Positions 57,983 to 64,000 of a DNA stretch of 64,000 bases are shown one piece after another. Under the pieces are notes generated by a model, which was not told the DNA's origin, did no database searches, and saw only the letters and a program-made list of their open reading frames with translations. Source of the stretch: Myxococcales bacterium. Its GTDB lineage: Bacteria > Lernaellota > Lernaellaia > Lernaellales > Lernaellaceae. The DNA is taken from assembly GCA_012517325.1 (NCBI GenBank), contig JAAYVF010000009.1, positions 1-64,000 on the forward strand. The letters are read 5' to 3'. The translations under genes and the position numbers were made by a program. Each line of letters begins with the position of its first letter. Position 1 is the stretch's first letter.

Positions 57983-59578
57983 ATGACCGAAACCGCAACG
58001 ACCGGACGGCCGCCGAGCCGCCCGGTTTCCTTCGCCGGCCGACTCGCCGGGCCCGCCCTGGTCGCCGCCCTCTGGCTGGTGCAGGGCAGTATTCTGTGGG
58101 GCAATTTCTACCTCGACGACTATTTTTATCTGCACCTGGCGCGCGCCGGCGCCGGCCCGTTCGCGCTGTTCGCCAAGGATTTGTGGTTCGGTATTTATTT
58201 CCGCCCTGGGTTTTTCCCGCTCTTCTGGCTGATTCACGCCTTTTTCGAGTGGAACGCCGCCGCCTATCTGGCGGTCAACCTGGCGCTGGTCACCGGCACC
58301 GTTCTGGCGTTTTTTGCGCTGGTCCGCCGCTGGTTCGACTCGACCGGTGTCGCCTTCTGGGCCGCGCTGCTGTTCGCGATTTCGCCGACCACGGCCGTCG
58401 GCGCGCACTTCGTCTGGAACATGACCGAGGTGCTCGGCCTGTTTCTGGCGATGCTCTCGCTGTTGCTGTTCTGGCATTGGTTGGAGAACAAGCGGCCCGG
58501 CTGGTTCGCCGCCGCGCTGGCGACGGCGCTCTGGGCGATGCTCTGCAAGGAAAATCTCGCGATCCTGCCGGCGGTCGCCTGGCTGGCGGCCCGGACGTTC
58601 CAGCGCCGCCGCGATCCGGCGGGCCGGGCCGGCCGCATGGCGTGGCGCTCGACCTGGCCGCTGTGGGCGGTGCTGGCGGTGTATCTCGTCTGGCGCACGG
58701 TCATGCTCAAAGGCTTCGGCGGCTACCTGCCGCTCGGCGACAAACTGATCGAACCGCGCGTGTTCGGCCCGCTCGCCCGGTTGCTGGCCCCCAATTTCCC
58801 GCTCGTGCCTTGGCTGCCGGCGTTGTGCCTGCTCGCGCTGATCGTTCTGCTCGGCGCGGCGCGTGAAAAACATCCATGGCGGATCTTCGGGCTGGGAGTG
58901 CTGGTCGCCGCGCTGGCCGCGGCCCCGATGGCGATCAACCTGCGCAACCCCGTCATGGCCTTGTTTCTGCCGCTGCGCTTCTTCTACGCGGTGATGCCCG
59001 GCTTGGCGATCGCGCTGGGTGCGGCGGCGGCGGTTTCGGGCCGGAAGAAGGTCGCGGCGGTCGTCCTGCTGGCGGCGCTCTGCGGCGGGCTGGCGGCGAA
59101 CGCGGGCAAGCTCGCCTGGGATTTTTCGGCTTGGCAGAATCGGCGCGTCGCGGCGCTGCGCCTGCTGGGCTGGGTGGTCCGCAGCCAATACGGCGACGCT
59201 CCGGACGGCACCCTGTTCTATTATTGCCGCCCGCCCAACGATCATGCCCTGGATGCCGGGATCAAGTATTATTTCCCCGAGTACCGGGATCGCTACCTGT
59301 TCCTGTACTGCGCCGACCGCACGGAGGTGGTGGCGACGCCCGAGACCCTGGAAGCGACCGGCGTGCCGACCTATTTCGACCGGATGCTGCGCCGCAACCC
59401 GATCGAATACCGCGAGTGGCAATACGGCGTGGCGGGCGCCGACGAGAAAAAAGTCGCGCGCGACCAGGAGCGGGGCGAGAACGTCGTGCTGATCCAGTCG
59501 CCGTTTCCGGATGACGATCCGCTGAACCGGCAGTTTTTCCTGCAGGGCCGCCAGTTGCCTTTTGCGGCGCGGCGTTAG
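57983..59578 (+). CDS. Polytopic GT-C-type glycosyltransferase-like membrane protein
   Basis: 531 residues from the ATG at 57983. About ten to twelve hydrophobic helices, with the N-terminal acidic motif FYLDDYFYLHLARAG in the first loop (the Asp-Asp of GT-C enzymes), FRPGFFPLFWLIHAFF, and FVWNMTEVLGLFLAMLSLLLFWHW typical of the PMT/TMTC-like deltaproteobacterial group. A soluble C-terminal domain (about 405-531) has no TPRs, unlike the relative at 40.1-41.6 kb. It presumably transfers a sugar from a lipid carrier on the periplasmic side. The next gene starts 16 bases after its stop. Confidence 0.7.
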   Translation: MTETATTGRPPSRPVSFAGRLAGPALVAALWLVQGSILWGNFYLDDYFYLHLARAGAGPFALFAKDLWFGIYFRPGFFPLFWLIHAFFEWNAAAYLAVNLALVTGTVLAFFALVRRWFDSTGVAFWAALLFAISPTTAVGAHFVWNMTEVLGLFLAMLSLLLFWHWLENKRPGWFAAALATALWAMLCKENLAILPAVAWLAARTFQRRRDPAGRAGRMAWRSTWPLWAVLAVYLVWRTVMLKGFGGYLPLGDKLIEPRVFGPLARLLAPNFPLVPWLPALCLLALIVLLGAAREKHPWRIFGLGVLVAALAAAPMAINLRNPVMALFLPLRFFYAVMPGLAIALGAAAAVSGRKKVAAVVLLAALCGGLAANAGKLAWDFSAWQNRRVAALRLLGWVVRSQYGDAPDGTLFYYCRPPNDHALDAGIKYYFPEYRDRYLFLYCADRTEVVATPETLEATGVPTYFDRMLRRNPIEYREWQYGVAGADEKKVARDQERGENVVLIQSPFPDDDPLNRQFFLQGRQLPFAARR

Positions 59579-59594
59579 GACGCGCGGAGGAAAA

Positions 59595-60656
59595 ATGAGG
59601 TCGATGCCGAAACGATTCGCCGCGATCGGGCTGCTGCTGATCGCGCTCGGCCTGGCCGGCGCGTGCGCGCCGAAAATCGCGCCGGTCGACGCCGCTGACG
59701 ATCTGGCGGCCTACGCCGAAATCCTGCCGGAACAGGCGCCGGAGTCGGATCCGGCGGCGGTTTCGGCCGAGGCGCTGGCGGCGTTCGATTTTTCGCGTTC
59801 GCCGTTTCCGGGGGGCCAGGGCTGGTATTATTTCAACGGCCACCTGCTCGACCAGGAAAGCCGGCGGTGGACGATCATGTTCGCCATCCTGCCCGATTGG
59901 CAGGTGTTCGGCATCGTCGAACTGCCCGACCGACAGATCACCCTGCCGATCTACCGGCGGCAGCCCACGGTGACGCTGCTGGATGACCGTTCGCTGTCGG
60001 CCCGCGACCTGGCGACGTTGCGGCAACCGGAGGCGGGGCGGCTGCGGTACGAGTTCAAATTCGAGGACGCGCGCCTGCAACTCAACCTGACGCTGAGCGC
60101 GCTCAAGGCTCCGATCCGCGTCAACGGTCACGGCGAAATCACCATGGGCCACACGGGCACGAGCAGCTATTACCTGATCCCGTCGATGCGGATCGCGGGC
60201 GACGCCTTCTTCGGGAACCAGACCTACGAATTATCCGGCTTGGGCTGGATGGACCACCAGTGGGGTAAGTGGGATCTGCCGCAAATCCGGCGCTGGCACT
60301 GGCACGCCATCCATCTGTCCAACGGCGGCGAACTGATGGTATTCGAAATCCTCAACCGGGATCCGGCGAAAAACGAAATGCTGTGCGATTACATCAAACC
60401 CGACGGCGGGTTGCTCGCGCGTGAGCCCTGCAAAACCAAAATCCTGCAAACCTGGGCGAGCCCACGCACCGGCAAGACCTGGGCGGCGGCCTGGCGGATC
60501 GAAATGCCGATGGAAAAAGCCGAACTGACGCTGATCCCCGATTCGCTCGATCGCGAAATCAACCCGGTGATTTACGAGGGCGGCTGCCACGTCCGCGGCA
60601 CGTTCCGGGGCGAGCCGGTCGTCGGCCGCTCGTTCTACGAGGAATACCAGAAATAG
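59595..60656 (+). CDS. AttH/CrtC-like lipocalin-fold lipoprotein
   Basis: 353 residues from the ATG at 59595 (GGAGG 5 bases upstream). The lipobox is ALGLAGACAPK. The body matches the AttH/hydroxyneurosporene-hydratase (CrtC) family of paired lipocalin-like barrels: GGQGWYYFNGHLLD, SSYYLIPSMRIAG, YELSGLGWMDHQWGKWD (family hallmark) and WHWHAIHLSNGGELMVFEI. CrtC members hydrate carotenoids, but most relatives are uncharacterised lipid-related proteins. Here it is likely anchored in an envelope membrane. It forms a pair with the GT-C gene upstream and converges with the second sulfatase-fold gene, whose stop lies one base away. Confidence 0.78.
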   Translation: MRSMPKRFAAIGLLLIALGLAGACAPKIAPVDAADDLAAYAEILPEQAPESDPAAVSAEALAAFDFSRSPFPGGQGWYYFNGHLLDQESRRWTIMFAILPDWQVFGIVELPDRQITLPIYRRQPTVTLLDDRSLSARDLATLRQPEAGRLRYEFKFEDARLQLNLTLSALKAPIRVNGHGEITMGHTGTSSYYLIPSMRIAGDAFFGNQTYELSGLGWMDHQWGKWDLPQIRRWHWHAIHLSNGGELMVFEILNRDPAKNEMLCDYIKPDGGLLAREPCKTKILQTWASPRTGKTWAAAWRIEMPMEKAELTLIPDSLDREINPVIYEGGCHVRGTFRGEPVVGRSFYEEYQK

Positions 60657-60657
60657 C

Positions 60658-62436
60658 TTACATCGACAGGTAACCGAGGCTGCGCAGCACCCGCTGCTGC
60701 TCCGGCGTCATCACCGCCGCTTCGGTCGACAGGCCCGCGCCGGGCCGGTTCAGGTGCAGCACCGGATAGGCGCGAATCCAGACGTAATCGCCCGCCGGCG
60801 GCTCGGCCGGCTGCCAGCGATCCTCGAACGCCTCGAATTCGAACGGCGAATCGGACCAGGCCTCGCGGTCGGGACCGGCCAGCAGCTTGACCGCGCCGCG
60901 GTTCTCGTTTCCTTCCACGTCGAAGCGCAGCGCCGGGTCGGGCTTTTCCACGATGATCAGAAAACCCTCGCCCTTTTTCGTCGGATCCAGGCGGATGTCG
61001 ATGCCGTCCGCCTGCTGCTTGAACGCCTCGGGAACCTGGACCAGGCGGCCGCCGGAAAGCTCGAACTGCCGGTTGATCGGCCGCACCTGGACCACCTTGG
61101 CGCCCGGCGGCAACTCGGCGTGCAGAAACAGCGGCCGGGCGCTTTTTGTCAGGGAATAGTCGATTTCGTAGGCCGTGCCGCGGCCGTACCAGCCGCTCTT
61201 TTCCGCCAGCGCCAGCAGGTCCGCGACCACCTCCGGGTTTTTCGTCCAGAGATCGATGGTTTCGCCTTTTTTGATGTTGACCAGCTTCGGCGTCATTTTC
61301 ATATCGATGATGCGGTACGGCGGCGGCAGGATCAGCTTGTCGTCGCCGCGGATGATCGCGATTTCCTGGTAACCCATGTTGCCGGTTTCGCAGCCCACCC
61401 AAGACACGCCCGGTTTGCCGGCCAGCAGCGGTTGCAGGCTCGGCAGATCGGTGGGGAAGGAATTCAGGCCGACCGCTTCCAGGATCGTCGCCGGCAGCTG
61501 AATCGTGTTGACCACCTGGGCGACCGTGGTGTTCCGGCCGGCGCTTCGCGGCCATTTCAGCAGCAGCGGCACGCGGATTTCCGCCTCCTGCATCGAGATG
61601 CCGTGCGTGGCGCCTTCGCCCTTGCCCAGCAGTTCGCCGTGATCGGCGGTCACCACGATCAACGTGTCGTCGTAGCGCCCGCTTTGCTTCATGGCGTCGA
61701 AGAGGCGGCCCAATTCGCGGTCGACCAGCGCGATGCCGCTGTCGTAAAGGTCCTTGTAGCACTCGAACTTTTTCCAATCCTGTTGCAGGCCGGCGGTGAG
61801 CAGTTGGCCGACGTTGACCGGACCGCGGCAATCGGGTTTGGCGAATTGTTCGACGGGCGCGTCGGGGCGGCCGTAGGGATAGTGCACGTCGAAGTAGTGC
61901 AGGAACAGGAACGTCGGCTTTTCGGCCGGTTGCCGGTTCAGCCAGTCGATCGCCTTGCCGGTGACCTTGGGCGCGGGGCTTTCCTGCTCGTAGTCAAAGG
62001 TGTCGAAGCCGCGGCTCATGCCGTGGGTCTGGCTCAGGAAGGAATGGGTGGTGAAGGCGGCGGTGGCGAAGCCGTTGGCCTGCAGGGATTCGGAGACGAA
62101 GGGCATTTCGGCGCGCACGACGCTGCCCAGCAGGATCGCGCCGTGGGCCGAGGACATGCGGCCGGTCAGCAGGCCGGCGTGGGCGGGGAGGGTCCAGTTG
62201 GCCGAGCTGTAAACGCGGTCGAAACGGATGGCGTCCTGCGCGAAGGCGTCCAGGCGCGGCGAGGTCGGGCGCGGATAGCCGTAAACGCCGAGGTGATCCG
62301 GCCGCAGCGAGTCGATGCTGATCAGCACGACGTGGCGCACCGGCGGCAACGGCACCGGCCGGTAGGCCTGCTGTTTGGCGCAGGCCGGGCCGAGCAGGGA
62401 AAGCAGCAGGACGATCCAGAGTCGATTCAGGCGCAT
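60658..62436 (-). CDS. Sulfatase-fold lipoprotein, Thr-type, copy 2
   Basis: 592 residues. The lipobox is LLLSLLGPACAKQ. Superfamily motifs: HVVLISIDSLRPDHLGVYGY, TLIVVTADHGELLGKGEGAT and HYFDVHYPYG. The nucleophile position is Thr in SANWTLPAHAGLLTGRMSS, not Cys/Ser, so formylglycine chemistry is not expected. A beta-rich C-terminal domain (about 400-560) precedes the ending QQRVLRSLGYLSM, which resembles the LRTLGYF ending of copy 1 and is common in this subgroup. The two genes bracket asnA, the GT-C protein and the AttH-like lipoprotein. Modification of an envelope glycan or phospholipid is a reasonable guess only. Confidence 0.85.
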   Translation of the reverse strand: MRLNRLWIVLLLSLLGPACAKQQAYRPVPLPPVRHVVLISIDSLRPDHLGVYGYPRPTSPRLDAFAQDAIRFDRVYSSANWTLPAHAGLLTGRMSSAHGAILLGSVVRAEMPFVSESLQANGFATAAFTTHSFLSQTHGMSRGFDTFDYEQESPAPKVTGKAIDWLNRQPAEKPTFLFLHYFDVHYPYGRPDAPVEQFAKPDCRGPVNVGQLLTAGLQQDWKKFECYKDLYDSGIALVDRELGRLFDAMKQSGRYDDTLIVVTADHGELLGKGEGATHGISMQEAEIRVPLLLKWPRSAGRNTTVAQVVNTIQLPATILEAVGLNSFPTDLPSLQPLLAGKPGVSWVGCETGNMGYQEIAIIRGDDKLILPPPYRIIDMKMTPKLVNIKKGETIDLWTKNPEVVADLLALAEKSGWYGRGTAYEIDYSLTKSARPLFLHAELPPGAKVVQVRPINRQFELSGGRLVQVPEAFKQQADGIDIRLDPTKKGEGFLIIVEKPDPALRFDVEGNENRGAVKLLAGPDREAWSDSPFEFEAFEDRWQPAEPPAGDYVWIRAYPVLHLNRPGAGLSTEAAVMTPEQQRVLRSLGYLSM

Positions 62437-62528
62437 GTCGATATCCCGGTACGTCGTTGAACCAAGGGCCCTATACTAGACTAATCATTTCCCGGTGAAA
62501 AACGCCCCGGCGTGAATATTCGCGAGTG

Positions 62529-63218
62529 TCAGGTTTTGGAACCGCGACCACGAGGGATTTCTAGTAAACGCAATTGTGGGTCAGCATGGCCATTGCGTTT
62601 GGCCACACCATAATAGGAATTTTCCTCCACATCTTCATTGCCCCATTGGCTCCATCCTTGGCGACGAAAACGTGCGAATAGCTCCAAATACGGACCGGGA
62701 GAACAAGATTCGATTAGATCGTAGATTTCATCCGGCTTGCGGGAGTGTTCCCGCTTTTTGGTGCAAAAAAGATTGACTTGAGTCCGGCCTGGGGGAAGGG
62801 TTCGCATTCTACCACGGACGCCAAAAAGTACCAATTCGGTGACATTCCTGAAATAAAATCCGACCCCACGCCCGTCAGGTCCACCATCCTTGCGAATTTT
62901 ATACCAAACCAAATTGGATTTATATGTAAAACCCCAGGCTTCCATAACTTTCAAACCCTCTTGAAGTAGCGCGTTGGGTACCCATAAATATAAATGTGAT
63001 TTTGCCGCCGCCAATTTGGCGACAGGCAATTCCAGAATTTCTTTCAACTCCATTGTCGGATATCTTAATAATCTTCTGTGTTCGGGCGCCATTTTCCCGG
63101 TTCGATTTTGAAACTGCCATGGCGGATCGGCTAAAATTGTCGAATATTGTCCAGTTCTTTTTGCAAGAAGATCTTCCGAGGGATTTGGGGTGGTGAGATT
63201 ATAAATTTTCGGTGCCAT
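62529..63218 (-). CDS. MT-A70 family adenine-N6 DNA methyltransferase of a type II R-M system
   Basis: 229 residues, GGGAGAG upstream. The MT-A70 catalytic motif is in YSTILADPPWQFQN (DPPW, about 28-35), followed by YPTMELKEILELPV, HLYLWVPNALL, TYKSNLVWYKI and a SAM-binding end VNLFCTKKREHSRKPDEIYD. The family methylates adenine N6; here it should protect the host from the endonuclease encoded 17 bases upstream on the same strand. The coding sequence is clearly AT-richer than most of the window, as expected for a mobile restriction-modification module. Confidence 0.9.
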   Translation of the reverse strand: MAPKIYNLTTPNPSEDLLAKRTGQYSTILADPPWQFQNRTGKMAPEHRRLLRYPTMELKEILELPVAKLAAAKSHLYLWVPNALLQEGLKVMEAWGFTYKSNLVWYKIRKDGGPDGRGVGFYFRNVTELVLFGVRGRMRTLPPGRTQVNLFCTKKREHSRKPDEIYDLIESCSPGPYLELFARFRRQGWSQWGNEDVEENSYYGVAKRNGHADPQLRLLEIPRGRGSKT

Positions 63219-63235
63219 TTATCTCTCCCTAGCGT

Positions 63236-63967
63236 CTAAGCAATAATGACATTTCTTGGAATGCCTATTAACAGCAAGGGGCATGGATTGCCAACACCGC
63301 GTTGAACCCGATCCTCTAGTTTTCGCCAATGTGTTGTTGCTTCCCCGAATTTGTCCGAAACAAATGCATGTGCCCATCCAGCTTCGAAAGAACCTTCTGC
63401 CTGTTCTTTCTGTTTGATAATCTTTTTTTGACGATCGGTGGGAGTGTAATATTGAGAAAGATCATTTATTTTAGAAATTTTTTTCTGTATAGCGAATCTT
63501 TTGACAACTTCACGTAGAGAATCCTGAAGTGTAGAACCTCTTGTGATAATGGCTCCAATTGATATGGCACCATCGGCATGAAGACGTTTGAAATTTTCTA
63601 AATCGCGGTCGAAAAATGGATCTTTATTATTCCACTCAATCTCCAGAGCAAAGGTGCCAGTCTCAAAATGTTTGACATGATCAATTTGATGCGAAATCGA
63701 CTCCCTTTCTTTTCCGTCAATAATTTTCTTAATCTCGAAATTATGTTTCATCCAGCCAGATGCGGCCAATTCATGTCTCATTCGTTGTGTTAATTCACCC
63801 TCACCGCCTCCTCCCCGGATTAACTCCTCTGGTGGTATTTTTATTCCAAGAAGCACTTTTTCTATTTCTGTCACAGCAGCGGCCATATCATGCATCAGAA
63901 TCGCTTCTGCATGGTGAAGTGTTACAATTTGAAAACCTTTGCTTCTTGCCTTTTCAAACATTTCCAT
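63236..63967 (-). CDS. BglII/BstYI-family type II restriction endonuclease
   Basis: 243 residues. The start ATG at 63967 is bounded by an in-frame stop at 63998-64000, so the gene is complete; an ATG at 63961 is an alternative. The core SISHQIDHVKHFETGTFALE, then IEWNNKDPFFDRDLENFKRL and HADGAISIGAIITRG is the signature of the BglII/BstYI family, with acidic residues (Asp in QIDHVKH, Glu-x-Glu in ALEIEW) suited to metal-dependent cleavage. Relatives cut at sites with a GATC core (AGATCT, RGATCY); the exact site here is inferred, not shown. It is followed directly by its methyltransferase. Low GC relative to neighbours suggests recent transfer. Confidence 0.85.
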   Translation of the reverse strand: MEMFEKARSKGFQIVTLHHAEAILMHDMAAAVTEIEKVLLGIKIPPEELIRGGGGEGELTQRMRHELAASGWMKHNFEIKKIIDGKERESISHQIDHVKHFETGTFALEIEWNNKDPFFDRDLENFKRLHADGAISIGAIITRGSTLQDSLREVVKRFAIQKKISKINDLSQYYTPTDRQKKIIKQKEQAEGSFEAGWAHAFVSDKFGEATTHWRKLEDRVQRGVGNPCPLLLIGIPRNVIIA

Positions 63968-64000
63968 TTTCCCAAAAGGGTTTAATGACTTTTTACCTCA

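Noticed and set aside
54815-62436. True arylsulfatases needing formylglycine
   Set aside because: The nucleophile position is Thr in both proteins, which the formylglycine-generating route cannot convert.

Overview
The window reads as a chromosomal segment of an uncultivated Gram-negative bacterium with high-GC core genes. Evidence for a diderm envelope is a lipid A acyltransferase, two outer-membrane barrel proteins and many lipoproteins. A recurring oddity is a set of secreted proteins carrying long Asp/Asn-rich linkers, either straight after a lipobox cysteine or just before a short cysteine-containing C-terminus. I associate such linkers with deltaproteobacterial-grade or Lernaellota-like metagenome lineages, but that placement is a guess.

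Layout. 0.1-1.9 kb: possible insertion-sequence scar, then a secreted DUF2334 deacetylase-like protein with a D/N-rich tail. 1.9-8.3 kb (minus): pyrG-carA-carB pyrimidine operon, in which CTP synthase carries an extra N-terminal excisionase-type helix-turn-helix. 8.4-10.7 kb (minus): murA, prmC and tRNA-Pro(TGG). 10.8-12.6 kb: secreted Asp-box/PKD protein with an Asp-rich, Cys-ending tail. 12.9-18.2 kb (plus): asnB and a tandem pair of unknown membrane-plus-propeller proteins, with less GC-rich coding. 18.2-25.8 kb: barrel protein, TPR-like lipoprotein, esterase, threonine aldolase, a small membrane protein and a large Asp-rich propeller lipoprotein. 26.0-30.4 kb (minus): FHA/sigma-54 activator, CPBP membrane protease, gingipain-like C25 lipoprotein, a repeat-rich intergenic element and a small lipoprotein. 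30.6-35.3 kb (minus, AT-richer): a large secreted glycosidase-like gene broken by one frameshift, and a lipoprotein.

35.5-41.7 kb (plus): yceD-rpmF-fabD-fabG-acpP, a pseudo-ACP lacking the phosphopantetheine serine, a double-domain LpxL acyltransferase whose second half has lost the catalytic His, and a GT-C/TPR membrane protein ending in a strong terminator. 41.7-44.1 kb: VIT/vWA protein. 44.2-45.5 kb: Fic protein behind 12-bp iterons and an 18-bp palindrome. 45.7-50.6 kb: porin-like protein, a PP2C phosphatase with a membrane partner, and a ceramidase-like hydrolase. 50.6-54.8 kb: AT-richer island with a secreted HExxH metalloprotease and three tandem DUF1566 lipoproteins. 54.8-62.4 kb: two Thr-type sulfatase-fold lipoproteins flanking asnA, a GT-C membrane protein and an AttH/CrtC-like lipoprotein. 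62.5-64.0 kb: low-GC BglII-family restriction-modification pair.

The most interesting candidates are the DNA-binding-domain/CTP-synthase fusion with direct repeats at its own promoter, the cysteine-adjacent Asp/Asn-rich linkers (a possible surface-tethering or sorting scheme, perhaps involving the C25-family protein), and the pairing of a pseudo-ACP with a pseudo-acyltransferase domain.
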